NCBI RefSeq assembly: GCF_002902625.1
Contig: NZ_PPRG01000029.1
Span: 1 to 64,000 of the forward strand
DNA from: Staphylococcus devriesei
GTDB lineage: Bacteria > Bacillota > Bacilli > Staphylococcales > Staphylococcaceae
Length of the DNA stretch: 64,000 nucleotides
Direction of reading: 5' to 3'
The notes beneath the pieces were generated by a model that was not told where the DNA came from, did not search any database, and saw only the letters and a program-made list of their open reading frames with translations. A program made the translations under genes and the position numbers. Positions 20,216 through 30,269 of this stretch are shown here, piece by piece; position 1 is the first letter of the stretch, and every line of letters begins with the position of its first letter.

Positions 20216-20986
20216 ATGTTTAAAAAGCTAATAAAAAGAAATAAGACTAAAATCAGTCAGAACGATGATTTAGATGTACATAATTTACCTGAACATGTAG
20301 CGATTATCATGGACGGAAATGGACGTTGGGCTAAAAAGCGTAAAATGCCAAGAATCAAAGGTCACTATGAAGGTATGCAAACAATCAAGAAAGTAACTCG
20401 AGAGGCTAGCGATTTAGGTATTAAATATTTAACTTTATACGCTTTTTCAACTGAAAATTGGTCTAGACCTGAAAATGAAGTTAATTATATCATGAATTTA
20501 CCTGTTAATTTTTTAAAAACTTTTCTACCAGAACTAATAGAAAAAAATGTTCAAATAGAAACCATTGGATTTTTAGATGCAGTACCTCAATCAACGATTG
20601 AAGCTATAGAACATGCCAAAGCGAAAACTAAAGATAACACAGGGTTGAAATTAATATTTGCCATTAATTATGGTGGACGAGCTGAACTTGTTCAAAGTAT
20701 GAAATCAATTTATGATGAGCTTCAAAATAATGGTCAAACTAGTGACGACATCGAGGAATCAATGATAACGAAACATTTAATGACGCATCCATACCCAGAT
20801 CCTGAATTATTAATTCGTACTTCTGGAGAACAACGTATTAGTAATTTCCTTATTTGGCAAACTTCTTATAGTGAATTTATCTTTAATGAGAAGTTATGGC
20901 CAGACTTTGATGGTGAAGAATTCAGAAAATGTTTAAAAATATATCAATCTCGCCAAAGACGCTTTGGAGGATTAAGTAAGGAGTAG
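20216..20986 (+). CDS. uppS: Undecaprenyl diphosphate synthase
   Basis: A 256-aa cis-prenyltransferase that makes the C55 carrier lipid for peptidoglycan and teichoic acids. The catalytic Asp lies in IIMDGNGRWAKKR (about 31-43), and the C-terminal RTSGEQRISNFLIWQ (about 202-216) is the second signature. The ATG after GGAGGAAAGACC was chosen over an upstream in-frame ATG lacking a ribosome site because it gives the usual staphylococcal length. cdsA begins three bases after its stop. Confidence 0.97.
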   Translation: MFKKLIKRNKTKISQNDDLDVHNLPEHVAIIMDGNGRWAKKRKMPRIKGHYEGMQTIKKVTREASDLGIKYLTLYAFSTENWSRPENEVNYIMNLPVNFLKTFLPELIEKNVQIETIGFLDAVPQSTIEAIEHAKAKTKDNTGLKLIFAINYGGRAELVQSMKSIYDELQNNGQTSDDIEESMITKHLMTHPYPDPELLIRTSGEQRISNFLIWQTSYSEFIFNEKLWPDFDGEEFRKCLKIYQSRQRRFGGLSKE

Positions 20987-20989
20987 CGT

Positions 20990-21772
20990 ATGAAAGTAAG
21001 AACTTTAACCGCGCTTATTGCGTTAATAATTTTTCTGCCTATTTTATTAAAAGGTGGAACTATTTTAATGTTATTTGCTTACCTATTAGCATTAATTGCC
21101 TTAAAAGAACTTTTAAATATGAATATGATTAAATTTCTTTCTGTACCCGGTATATTTAGTGCAGTGGCATTAATCATTATTATGTTGCCACAAGCTGCCG
21201 GCGATTGGGTAAATGATATTCAATTAAAAAGCTTAATAGCAATGAGCTTTATATTGCTTAGTTATACTGTACTTTCTAAAAACAGATTTAGTTTTATGGA
21301 TGCAGCATTTTGTTTAATGTCAGTAGCTTATGTAGGCATAGGATTTATGTATTTCTATGCTACACGCTCTGATGGCTTACACTATATCCTTTATGCATTT
21401 TTAGTTGTATGGCTCACGGATACTGGAGCGTATCTCTTTGGCCGTTTAATGGGAAAACACAAACTCTGGCCAGTGATTAGTCCCAATAAAACAATAGAAG
21501 GTTTTATTGGCGGGCTGATTTGTAGTTTAATAGTGCCATTAGTTATGTTATTCTTCGTAGACTTTCATCTAAACATTTGGTTATTATTGGTTGTAACAAT
21601 TATCCTAAGTATGTTCGGACAATTAGGAGATTTAGTTGAGTCAGGTTTCAAACGTCATTTTGGTGTGAAAGATTCTGGTCGTATTTTACCTGGTCACGGT
21701 GGAATACTCGACCGATTCGATAGCTTTATGTTCGTCTTGCCATTACTCAACATCTTATTAATACAAATGTAG
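20990..21772 (+). CDS. cdsA: Phosphatidate cytidylyltransferase
   Basis: A 260-aa integral membrane enzyme that makes CDP-diacylglycerol for phospholipid synthesis, the substrate of PgsA encoded further downstream. About eight hydrophobic segments are present. The signature sequence near the C-terminus, [19 protein letters not shown] (about 227-245), carries the metal-binding acids. It is translationally linked to uppS. Confidence 0.96.
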   Translation: MKVRTLTALIALIIFLPILLKGGTILMLFAYLLALIALKELLNMNMIKFLSVPGIFSAVALIIIMLPQAAGDWVNDIQLKSLIAMSFILLSYTVLSKNRFSFMDAAFCLMSVAYVGIGFMYFYATRSDGLHYILYAFLVVWLTDTGAYLFGRLMGKHKLWPVISPNKTIEGFIGGLICSLIVPLVMLFFVDFHLNIWLLLVVTIILSMFGQLGDLVESGFKRHFGVKDSGRILPGHGGILDRFDSFMFVLPLLNILLIQM

Positions 21773-21807
21773 CAAGAATTTAACGTTCTGTTTATATATG
21801 AAAAAAG

Positions 21808-21886
21808 TATAATGATATAATTGAGGAGTTATTGAGTTCACATTTCAGTAGATTTACTAGATAATGTAATTCTTAACTCCTTTTCT
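21808..21886 (+). other. Doubled -10 boxes followed by a large-loop hairpin (candidate short transcript or attenuator)
   Basis: Two overlapping-range TATAAT hexamers (21808-21813, 21816-21821) stand directly before AGGAGTTA, which pairs with TAACTCCT about 43 bases later, followed by TTTTC. The hairpin can end transcription from cdsA. The -10 boxes so close upstream also suggest a start for a short RNA or for rseP. -35 matches are poor. Confidence 0.35.
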
Positions 21887-21989
21887 TAAAAATAAAATTC
21901 TTGAATAATTCAACTAAATAATACATAATCTACATCATTCTAAAAGAAGAATAGTTGTAGAAAAAATAAAGTTAAATGAGGTGTGGCAT

Positions 21990-23276
21990 GTGAGTTATTT
22001 AATCACGATTGTCTCATTTATTATCGTATTTGGTGTGCTTGTGACAGTACACGAATATGGTCATATGTTTTTTGCAAAGCGTGCAGGAATTATGTGTCCA
22101 GAGTTTGCGATTGGTATGGGACCCAAAATATTTAGTTTTCGTAAAGACGAAACGTTATACACTATTCGTTTGTTGCCTGTAGGCGGATATGTAAGAATGG
22201 CCGGAGATGGATTAGAAGAGCCTCCAGTCGAACCCGGCATGAGCGTTAAAATTAAATTAAACGATCACGATGAAATTACACATATCATTTTAGATGATCA
22301 ACATAAATTCCAACAAATTGAAGCAATTGAAGTGAAAAAATGTGATTTTAAAGATGAATTATATATTGAAGGTATTACCTCTTATGATAATGAACGTCAT
22401 CATTATCCAATCGCTAAAAAAGCTTATTTTGTTGAAAATGGTAGCTTGATTCAAATTGCACCAACAAATCGCCAGTTTACACATAAAAAACCGTTGCCGA
22501 AATTTTTAACATTATTTGCGGGGCCATTATTTAATTTCCTACTAGCATTAGTGTTATTTATAGGGTTAGCTTATTACCAAGGGACGCCAACTTCAACAGT
22601 AGGACAAATAGCAGATAATTTCCCTGCTCAAAAGGCAGGACTAAAATCAGGCGATAAAATTGTTCAGGTAGGTAATCATAAAGTTAATGATTTTGAAGCA
22701 ATCCAATCAGCAATGAAAGACATTAAAGATAATAAAACGACTATTAAGGTTGAAAGAGATAACCAAACTAAATCTTTTGATATTACGCCTAAAAAGCAAG
22801 TCATTAAAAAAACAAAATTAAATTCTGAAACGAATTACGTTTTAGGCTTTCAACCTCAAAGAGAACATACTATAGTTAAACCACTTGCTCTCGGTTTTAG
22901 TCAATTTATTGATGCAAGCACGTTAATATTCTCAGCTGTAGGCGGTATGATAGCGAGTATTTTCACAGGTAATTTCTCATTCGATATGTTAAATGGGCCG
23001 GTTGGCATTTATCATAATGTGGATTCAGTAGTGAAACAAGGCATTATAGCGTTGACATATTATACGGCATTGCTAAGTGTAAACTTAGGTATTATGAATT
23101 TATTACCTATTCCGGCACTAGACGGTGGTAGAATTCTATTTGTAATTTATGAAGCGATTTTCAGACGTCCAGTTAATAAAAAGGCTGAAACAGCAATCAT
23201 TGCTGTTGGTGCATTATTTGTAGTTATTATTATGATATTAGTAACTTGGAACGACATTCAACGCTATTTCTTATAG
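21990..23276 (+). CDS. rseP: Site-2 metalloprotease RseP (RasP family)
   Basis: A 428-aa intramembrane zinc protease that cleaves membrane anchors such as anti-sigma factors and signal-peptide remnants. The HEYGH zinc motif is at 21-25 in the first membrane helix, a PDZ domain is at about 200-280, and the third ligand motif [11 protein letters not shown] is near residue 375. The GTG start was chosen for its position six bases after GAGGTG and to match the family start MSYL. cdsA-rseP-proS-polC order is conserved in Firmicutes. Confidence 0.95.
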   Translation: MSYLITIVSFIIVFGVLVTVHEYGHMFFAKRAGIMCPEFAIGMGPKIFSFRKDETLYTIRLLPVGGYVRMAGDGLEEPPVEPGMSVKIKLNDHDEITHIILDDQHKFQQIEAIEVKKCDFKDELYIEGITSYDNERHHYPIAKKAYFVENGSLIQIAPTNRQFTHKKPLPKFLTLFAGPLFNFLLALVLFIGLAYYQGTPTSTVGQIADNFPAQKAGLKSGDKIVQVGNHKVNDFEAIQSAMKDIKDNKTTIKVERDNQTKSFDITPKKQVIKKTKLNSETNYVLGFQPQREHTIVKPLALGFSQFIDASTLIFSAVGGMIASIFTGNFSFDMLNGPVGIYHNVDSVVKQGIIALTYYTALLSVNLGIMNLLPIPALDGGRILFVIYEAIFRRPVNKKAETAIIAVGALFVVIIMILVTWNDIQRYFL

Positions 23277-23294
23277 ATTTAGGAGGATAAAGAT

Positions 23295-24995
23295 ATGAAA
23301 CAATCGAAAGTATTTATACCAACGATGAGGGAAGTGCCTGCTGAAGCAGAGGCACTAAGTCATCAATTATTATTAAAAGCAGGGTTGATTAAGCAAAGTA
23401 CAAGCGGGATTTATAGTTATTTACCACTCGCAACGCGCGTATTAAATAATATTTCTAGAATTATTCGTGAAGAAATGGAACGTGTTGATGCGGTTGAAAT
23501 CTTAATGCCTGCGCTACAACAAGCAGAATTATGGGAAGAATCAGGTCGTTGGGGAGCTTATGGCCCAGAATTAATGCGTTTAAAAGACCGTAATGGGCGA
23601 GAATTTGCTTTAGGACCTACACATGAAGAAGTAGTGACATCAATTGTGCGTGATGAGTTGAAATCATATAAACGATTACCACTTACTTTATTTCAAATTC
23701 AATCTAAATTCCGCGATGAACAACGTCCGCGTTTTGGGTTATTACGTGGCCGAGAATTCATTATGAAAGATGCGTATTCATTCCATGCTGATGAAGCATC
23801 ATTAGATCAAACATATCAAGATATGTATAACGCTTATAGCCTTATCTTTAAACGTGTAGGTATTAATGCTCGTCCGGTTGTAGCTGATTCCGGAGCAATT
23901 GGCGGTAACCACACACACGAATTTATGGCTTTAAGCCAAATCGGTGAAGATACGATAGTGTTTAGTGAGTCTAGTGATTATGCAGCTAATATTGAAAAAG
24001 CAGAAGTAGTTTATCATCCTAATGAAAAACATACTGAAATAGCAGAACTTGAAAAAATTGCTACACCTAATGTGAAGACGGCTCAAGAATTGGCTGATTT
24101 TTTAAATCGTCCTCTTGATGAAATTGTAAAAACAATGATTTTTAAAATTGACGGCGAGTTTATTATGTTCTTAGTACGTGGACATCATGAATTAAACGAA
24201 GTGAAAGTAAAAGCACATTTTGGTACTGATAATATTGACATGGCAACTCAAGATGAAATCGTGAACTTATTAGGTGCGCATCCAGGTTCACTTGGACCAA
24301 TTCATGATAATGAAATTAAAATCTATGCTGATAACTACGTTAAAGATTTAAATAATTTAGTCGTAGGCGCAAATGAAGATGGTTATCATTATGTTAATGC
24401 TAATATAGAGCGCGATTTCAATGTTGATGAATACGGCGACTTCCGCTTCATTCTTGAAGGTGAACAATTAAGTGACGGTTCAGGCGAAGCTAAATTTGCT
24501 GAAGGTATTGAAGTCGGACAAGTCTTTAAATTAGGTACTAAGTATTCAGAATCTATGAATGCAACATTCTTAGATAATCAAGGTAAAGCACAACCATTAA
24601 TCATGGGTTGCTATGGTATAGGTGTATCTAGAACATTAAGTGCCATTGTTGAACAAAACAACGATGAAAATGGGATTATATGGCCTAAATCAGTTACGCC
24701 ATTTGACTTACATTTAATTACGATTAACCCTAAAAAAGAAGAACAATTAGAATTAAGTAATCAATTATATTCACAATTACAACAACAATATGATGTGCTT
24801 TATGATGACCGTCAAGAACGAGCAGGCGTTAAATTCAACGATGCAGATTTAATTGGTTTACCAATTCGTATTGTCGTAGGCAAACGAGCTGCTGAAGGTA
24901 TCGTCGAAGTAAAAGTACGTCAAACTGGCGAAAGTGAAGAAGTGCATATTGATGACCTTGCTAAACATGTAACTTCTTTATATGAGAACTTATAA
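23295..24995 (+). CDS. proS: Prolyl-tRNA synthetase
   Basis: A 566-aa bacterial-type ProRS. Class II motif 2 is in [17 protein letters not shown] (about 138-154). An editing (INS) domain that removes alanine from tRNA-Pro spans about 220-400. Motif 3 is in [13 protein letters not shown] (about 440-452), followed by an anticodon-binding domain (470-566). It lies 18 bp after rseP. No T-box leader is seen upstream, so regulation is probably with the rseP transcript. Confidence 0.97.
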   Translation: MKQSKVFIPTMREVPAEAEALSHQLLLKAGLIKQSTSGIYSYLPLATRVLNNISRIIREEMERVDAVEILMPALQQAELWEESGRWGAYGPELMRLKDRNGREFALGPTHEEVVTSIVRDELKSYKRLPLTLFQIQSKFRDEQRPRFGLLRGREFIMKDAYSFHADEASLDQTYQDMYNAYSLIFKRVGINARPVVADSGAIGGNHTHEFMALSQIGEDTIVFSESSDYAANIEKAEVVYHPNEKHTEIAELEKIATPNVKTAQELADFLNRPLDEIVKTMIFKIDGEFIMFLVRGHHELNEVKVKAHFGTDNIDMATQDEIVNLLGAHPGSLGPIHDNEIKIYADNYVKDLNNLVVGANEDGYHYVNANIERDFNVDEYGDFRFILEGEQLSDGSGEAKFAEGIEVGQVFKLGTKYSESMNATFLDNQGKAQPLIMGCYGIGVSRTLSAIVEQNNDENGIIWPKSVTPFDLHLITINPKKEEQLELSNQLYSQLQQQYDVLYDDRQERAGVKFNDADLIGLPIRIVVGKRAAEGIVEVKVRQTGESEEVHIDDLAKHVTSLYENL

Positions 24996-25008
24996 ATATA
25001 TAAATAAG

Positions 25009-25056
25009 AGCAGTCTGGAATATTTCATTGTAAGATGTTCTAGACTGCTTAATTTT
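25009..25056 (+). terminator. Terminator after proS
   Basis: Twelve-base-pair stem AGCAGTCTGGAA / TTCTAGACTGCT with one G-U pair, then a moderate T-rich tail. Confidence 0.75.
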
Positions 25057-25069
25057 AGCAGTAGGCAAG

Positions 25070-25104
25070 TATAATCGAAATGAATTTATTTCGTTATGAT
25101 TATA
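25070..25104. repeat. Nested inverted repeat in the proS-polC gap
   Basis: TATAATC and GATTATA form the outer arms, and CGAAATGAATTTATTTCG an inner self-complementary core. The element is almost fully palindromic and lies between two terminator hairpins. It may be a protein operator or part of a bidirectional transcription barrier. Confidence 0.5.
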
Positions 25105-25106
25105 AT

Positions 25107-25162
25107 AAGAGAGCGTGAAATCTTAAGTATCAAGTTAGATTTCTTTGTCGCTCTCTTTTCTA
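25107..25162 (+). terminator. Second terminator in the proS-polC gap
   Basis: Outer stem AAGAGAGCG / CGCTCTCTT and inner stem GAAATCT / AGATTTC, then TTTTC. Together with the preceding hairpins this isolates polC, whose own -10 candidate TATAAT is at 25215. The rest of the 307-bp gap holds no gene. Confidence 0.85.
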
Positions 25163-25302
25163 TTTAAAAATAAAAAGATTAAACGTCATCTATGAAAAAG
25201 TTAGATTACAGTAGTATAATATAAAGCAAGTTTGCAAACAGCAGCTCACAAAAAGAAAGAAACAAGCAAAGTAATTAGTAAGAAATAAGGTGGTTATCCA
25301 TT

Positions 25303-28300
25303 GTGGCAATGACAAGTCAGGAAAAATTTAGAGTTCTCGCAGAACAAATTAAAATGTCTGAGCAATTAGATAAAGAGATAATTGAACAAGGCGAGTTAAC
25401 TCGAGTAAATGTATCAAATAAAAATAGAACATGGGAATTTCAATTTACATTGCCTCACTTTCTTTCAAATGAAGATTATTTAATCTTCACAAATGCAATT
25501 ACTGAAGAATTTAAAGAAATTGCAAAAGTAGACTGGCATTTTACAATTCAAAATACAAGTAACCAAGATGAGCATGCATTAAAATATTTTGGACATTGTA
25601 TTGAACATACGGCATTATCTCCTAAAGTCAAAGGCCAGCTTAAACAAAAACGTTTAATTATGTCAGGTAATGTATTAAAAATTATGACCTCTAATGATAT
25701 TGAAAGAAATCATTTTGACAAAGTATGTAACGGTAGTTTAGTTAAAGCTTTTCAAAAATGTGGTTTTAATATAGATAAAGTAGTATTTGAAACGGATGAT
25801 TCAAGTTCAGATGATGACTTAGCCTCACTAGAAGCACATATTCAAGAAGAAGATGAGAAAAGTGCGAGAGAAGCTACTGAAAAATTAGAAAAAATGAAAG
25901 CTGAAAAAGCTAAACAACAAGATAATAACGAAAGCAATGTAGATAAATGTCAAATCGGTAAACCAATTCAGGTTGAAAATATTAAACCAATTGAGTCAAT
26001 TATTGAAGAAGAATTTAAAGTAGCTATTGAAGGGGTTATCTTTGATATTAACCTGAAAGAATTAAAAAGTGGTCGTCATATAGTAGAGTTAAAAGTTACT
26101 GACTACACAGATTCACTAGTTTTAAAAATGTTTACCCGTAAAAATAAAGACGATTTAGATCACTTCAAAGCTTTAAGTGTAGGTAAATGGGTGCGTGCGC
26201 AAGGTCGTATCGAAGAAGATACCTTTGTACATGATTTAGTAATGATGATGTCTGATATTGAAGAAATTAAAAAAAGTCCAAAACAAGATAAAGCGAAAGA
26301 CAAGCGCGTAGAATTTCACTTGCACACTGCTATGAGCCAAATGGACGGTATTCCAAATATTGGAGCGTATGTTACTCAAGCAGCTAATTGGGGGCACAAA
26401 GCAATTGCTGTAACTGATCATAACGTGGTTCAAGCCTTTCCTGACGCTCATAGTGCGGCTGAAAAGAATGGCATTAAAATGATTTACGGTATGGAAGGTA
26501 TGTTAGTAGACGATGGTGTGCCAATCGCTTACAAACCTACAGACCGTAATTTAAAAGAAGCTACTTATGTCGTATTTGACGTCGAAACTACTGGTTTATC
26601 AAATCAATACGACCAAATTATTGAATTAGCAGCAGTTAAGGTACACGATGGTGAGATTATTGATAAATTCGAACGTTTTAGTAATCCACACGAAAAGTTA
26701 TCAGAAACAATTATTAACCTAACGCACATCACTGATGACATGTTAACCGATGCTCCAGAAATTGATGAAGTACTTACTGAATTTAAAGAATGGGTAGGAG
26801 ATGCTATATTCGTAGCGCATAACGCTTCATTCGATATGGGCTTCATCGACACAGGATATGAACGCCTTGGCTTCGGTCCTTCTACTAACGGGGTTATTGA
26901 TACACTTGAACTATCACGTACGATTAATACTGAATATGGTAAGCACGGTTTAAATTTCTTAGCTAAAAAGTATGGTGTTGAACTTACTCAACACCACAGA
27001 GCGATATACGATACTGAAGCTACTGCTTATATATTCATCAAAATGGTTCAACAAATGAAAGAACTTGGTGTAACGAACCATAAAGATATTAATCAAAAAT
27101 TAACTAATGAAGATGCGTATAAACGTGCGCGTCCTACACACGTAACTTTGATTGTACAAACACAAGAAGGGTTAAAAAACCTATTTAAAATTGTTAGTGC
27201 ATCATTAGTCAAATATTATTATCGAACACCTAGAATTCCACGTTCATTATTAAATGAATATCGTGAAGGGATTTTAGTCGGTACAGCATGTGATGAAGGT
27301 GAGCTCTTTACAGCGGTTATGCAACGTGACCAATCAGAAGTTGAAAAAATTGCTCAATACTATGATTTTATTGAAGTTCAACCGCCTAAACTTTATCAAG
27401 ATTTAATCGACCGTGAGTTAATTCGCGATACCCAAACGTTATATGAAATATATGACCGTATTTTAAAAGCTGGAGAGAGCACGGGTATTCCAGTATTAGC
27501 TACAGGAAACGCGCACTATTTATATGAACACGATGCAATAGCTCGTAAAATCTTAATTGCCTCTCAACCTGGTAATCCACTTAACCGTTCAACTTTACCA
27601 GAGGCACATTTTAGAACGACTGATGAAATGTTGGATGAATTCCATTTTCTTGGGGAAGAGAAGGCGTATGAAATCGTAGTGAAAAATACGAATGAGTTAG
27701 CTGATCGTATTGATAAAGTGATACCGATTAAAGATCGGCTCTATACACCACGTATGGATGGAGCAAACGAAGAAATACGTGAATTAAGCTATTCTAATGC
27801 GAAGAAATTATATGGCGAAGATTTACCACAAATTGTTATTGATCGTTTAGAAAAAGAATTAGCAAGTATTATTGGAAATGGATTTTCTGTTATTTATTTA
27901 ATTTCGCAACGGCTTGTTAAAAAATCATTAGACGATGGATACCTTGTAGGTTCACGTGGTTCTGTAGGTTCAAGTTTTGTAGCGACCATGACAGAAATTA
28001 CCGAAGTTAATCCGCTTCCGCCACATTATATTTGTCCTCATTGTAAAACGAGTGAGTTCTTTGATGATGGTTCTGTAGGTTCAGGATTTGATTTACCGGA
28101 TAAACAATGTAGTTCATGTGGCGCTGATTTAATTAAAGAGGGGCAAGATATCCCATTCGAAACATTCTTAGGATTTAAGGGGGATAAAGTTCCCGATATT
28201 GATTTAAACTTTAGTGGGGAATATCAACCTAATGCTCATAACTATACAAAAGTACTATTCGGGGAAGATAAAGTCTTTCGTGCTGGTACAATTGGCACCG

Positions 28301-29619
28301 TGGCTGAAAAGACTGCATTTGGTTACGTAAAAGGCTATCTAAATGATCAAGGTATTCATAAACGTGGTGCCGAAATTGATCGTTTAGTTAAAGGATGTAC
28401 TGGTGTCAAACGTACAACAGGTCAGCACCCTGGTGGTATCATTGTTGTTCCGGATTATATGGATATTTATGATTTCACACCAATACAATACCCGGCGGAC
28501 GATCAAAGTGCTTCATGGATGACTACACACTTTGATTTCCATTCTATTCATGATAATGTATTAAAACTTGATATACTAGGGCACGATGACCCTACGATGA
28601 TACGTATGTTGCAAGATTTATCTGGCATCGATCCGAAGACGATACCTGTTGATGATAAAGAAACAATGCAGATCTTTAGTAGTCCTGAAACGCTAGGTGT
28701 AACAGAAGAAGATATACTATGTAAAACAGGAACGTTCGGTGTACCTGAATTTGGTACAGGATTTGTTCGCCAAATGTTAGAAGATACGAAACCTACTACG
28801 TTCTCTGAACTTGTTCAAATCTCAGGTTTATCTCACGGGACAGATGTATGGTTAGGTAACGCTCAAGAACTAGTTCGTTCTGGAATATGTGACCTCTCAG
28901 GAGTAATCGGATGTCGTGATGATATTATGGTTTACCTAATGTATGCTGGATTAGAACCTTCAATGGCTTTCAAAATAATGGAATCAGTACGTAAAGGTAA
29001 AGGCTTAACAGACGAAATGATTGAAACAATGAAGGAAAATAATGTACCTGATTGGTATTTAGATTCATGTCTTAAAATAAAATACATGTTCCCTAAAGCC
29101 CATGCGGCTGCATATGTCTTAATGGCAGTTCGTATAGCTTACTTTAAAGTGCATTATCCTTTATATTATTATGCGTCTTATTTCACAGTTCGTGCATCAG
29201 ATTTCGATTTGATAACTATGATTAAAGATAAGGAAAGTATTAAAAATACAATTAAAGATATGTATTCTCATTATATGGAATTGGGTAAAAAGGAAAAAGA
29301 TGTCTTAACTGTATTAGAAATTATGAATGAAATGGCTCATAGGGGTTATCGCATGCAACCCATTAGCCTTGAGAAGAGTCAAGCTTTCGACTTCATTATT
29401 GAAGACGACACGCTTATTCCACCATTTATTGCAGTGCCAGGCCTTGGTGAAAACGTAGCAAAACGTATCGTTGAAGCACGTGAAGATGGTCCATTCTTAT
29501 CTAAAGAAGACTTAAATAAAAAAGCGGGCTTATCACAGAAAATCATCGACTATTTAGATGATTTAGGTTCTTTACCCGATTTACCAGATAAAGCTCAACT
29601 TTCAATTTTTGATATGTAA
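25303..29619 (+). CDS. polC: DNA polymerase III alpha subunit, PolC type
   Basis: A 1438-aa Gram-positive replicative polymerase with built-in proofreading. Domain order: N-terminal region (1-220), OB fold (about 240-325), PHP domain starting at HLHTAMSQ (about 339), a DnaQ-like 3'-5' exonuclease inserted at FDVETTGL (about 425) and continuing to about 590, then the rest of PHP. The palm follows with catalytic acids in PDIDLNFSG (about 965), and a C-terminal HhH-type region. The length is identical to S. aureus PolC. The start is GTG, matching the family N-terminus. Confidence 0.98.
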   Translation: MAMTSQEKFRVLAEQIKMSEQLDKEIIEQGELTRVNVSNKNRTWEFQFTLPHFLSNEDYLIFTNAITEEFKEIAKVDWHFTIQNTSNQDEHALKYFGHCIEHTALSPKVKGQLKQKRLIMSGNVLKIMTSNDIERNHFDKVCNGSLVKAFQKCGFNIDKVVFETDDSSSDDDLASLEAHIQEEDEKSAREATEKLEKMKAEKAKQQDNNESNVDKCQIGKPIQVENIKPIESIIEEEFKVAIEGVIFDINLKELKSGRHIVELKVTDYTDSLVLKMFTRKNKDDLDHFKALSVGKWVRAQGRIEEDTFVHDLVMMMSDIEEIKKSPKQDKAKDKRVEFHLHTAMSQMDGIPNIGAYVTQAANWGHKAIAVTDHNVVQAFPDAHSAAEKNGIKMIYGMEGMLVDDGVPIAYKPTDRNLKEATYVVFDVETTGLSNQYDQIIELAAVKVHDGEIIDKFERFSNPHEKLSETIINLTHITDDMLTDAPEIDEVLTEFKEWVGDAIFVAHNASFDMGFIDTGYERLGFGPSTNGVIDTLELSRTINTEYGKHGLNFLAKKYGVELTQHHRAIYDTEATAYIFIKMVQQMKELGVTNHKDINQKLTNEDAYKRARPTHVTLIVQTQEGLKNLFKIVSASLVKYYYRTPRIPRSLLNEYREGILVGTACDEGELFTAVMQRDQSEVEKIAQYYDFIEVQPPKLYQDLIDRELIRDTQTLYEIYDRILKAGESTGIPVLATGNAHYLYEHDAIARKILIASQPGNPLNRSTLPEAHFRTTDEMLDEFHFLGEEKAYEIVVKNTNELADRIDKVIPIKDRLYTPRMDGANEEIRELSYSNAKKLYGEDLPQIVIDRLEKELASIIGNGFSVIYLISQRLVKKSLDDGYLVGSRGSVGSSFVATMTEITEVNPLPPHYICPHCKTSEFFDDGSVGSGFDLPDKQCSSCGADLIKEGQDIPFETFLGFKGDKVPDIDLNFSGEYQPNAHNYTKVLFGEDKVFRAGTIGTVAEKTAFGYVKGYLNDQGIHKRGAEIDRLVKGCTGVKRTTGQHPGGIIVVPDYMDIYDFTPIQYPADDQSASWMTTHFDFHSIHDNVLKLDILGHDDPTMIRMLQDLSGIDPKTIPVDDKETMQIFSSPETLGVTEEDILCKTGTFGVPEFGTGFVRQMLEDTKPTTFSELVQISGLSHGTDVWLGNAQELVRSGICDLSGVIGCRDDIMVYLMYAGLEPSMAFKIMESVRKGKGLTDEMIETMKENNVPDWYLDSCLKIKYMFPKAHAAAYVLMAVRIAYFKVHYPLYYYASYFTVRASDFDLITMIKDKESIKNTIKDMYSHYMELGKKEKDVLTVLEIMNEMAHRGYRMQPISLEKSQAFDFIIEDDTLIPPFIAVPGLGENVAKRIVEAREDGPFLSKEDLNKKAGLSQKIIDYLDDLGSLPDLPDKAQLSIFDM

Positions 29620-29671
29620 TAAAACATTATTGTATTTAGCGCATCAGTTTATGTAAGTGAAAAGGCTTAAT

Positions 29672-29700
29672 TTGTTTAACAAATTAAAGTGTGATATACT
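29672..29700 (+). promoter_or_regulatory. Promoter of the rimP-nusA-infB operon
   Basis: TTGTTT, a 17-base spacer and TATACT, with an extended -10 TG one base before the hexamer. Transcription would begin near 29707, giving a leader of about 75 nt before rimP that contains one strong hairpin. Confidence 0.6.
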
Positions 29701-29730
29701 TATGATGCGTAAAAAATTAGACTCAGGCAG

Positions 29731-29763
29731 AAAGAGTGGGCATATACCCGCTCTTTTCTATTT
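29731..29763 (+). terminator. Attenuator-like hairpin in the rimP leader
   Basis: Ten-base-pair stem AAAGAGTGGG / CCCGCTCTTT with one G-U pair and a 6-base loop, then an interrupted T-tract (TTTTCTATTT). The hairpin lies between the operon promoter and the ribosome site of rimP, so it can act on the operon itself as well as on read-through from polC. The broken T-tract is the kind of weak signal that depends on NusA. Confidence 0.7.
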
Positions 29764-29782
29764 GCCAAAAAAGGAGGCCTGT

Positions 29783-30250
29783 ATGAGTAAGATAACTGAA
29801 GAAGTAGAAACTATCATTACTCCTATTTTAGATGACTTACATTTCGAATTAGTTGACGTTGAATATACTAAAGAAGGTAAAGACCATTTTTTGAGAATTT
29901 CTATTGATAAAGAAGGCGGCATTGATTTAAATGATTGCACGCTTGCTTCTGAAAAGATTAGCGAAGCAATGGATGAAAATGATCCAATCCCAGAAATGTA
30001 TTACTTAGATGTAGCATCACCGGGCGCAGAACGTCCGATAAAAAAAGAAAAAGATTATCAAAATGCGATTGAGAAACCAGTGTTTATATCATTGTATGCG
30101 CCAATTGAAGGTGACAAAGAATGGTTAGGTATTTTAAAAGCTGTTGATGATGAAACAATAACTATGGAAGTTAAAGAAAAAGCTAAAACTAAACAAATTG
30201 AAATACCAAGAAATAAAATAGCAAAAGCACGTCACGCTGTAATGATTTAA
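29783..30250 (+). CDS. rimP: Ribosome maturation factor RimP
   Basis: A 155-aa factor for 30S subunit maturation. The N-terminal domain has LVDVEY (about 21-26) and DHFLRISIDKEGG (about 33-45); YYLDVASPGAERPI (about 73-86) is the family signature. An upstream in-frame ATG would add 42 residues, but the start after AAGGAGGCCTGT gives the standard length. First gene of rimP-nusA-rnpM-rplGA-infB. Confidence 0.97.
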   Translation: MSKITEEVETIITPILDDLHFELVDVEYTKEGKDHFLRISIDKEGGIDLNDCTLASEKISEAMDENDPIPEMYYLDVASPGAERPIKKEKDYQNAIEKPVFISLYAPIEGDKEWLGILKAVDDETITMEVKEKAKTKQIEIPRNKIAKARHAVMI

Positions 30251-30269
30251 CGTGTGAGGAGGAATAATT

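Noticed and set aside
23200-23300. T-box leader for proS
   Set aside because: Only 18 bp separate rseP from proS and no T-box sequence or specifier hairpin is visible.
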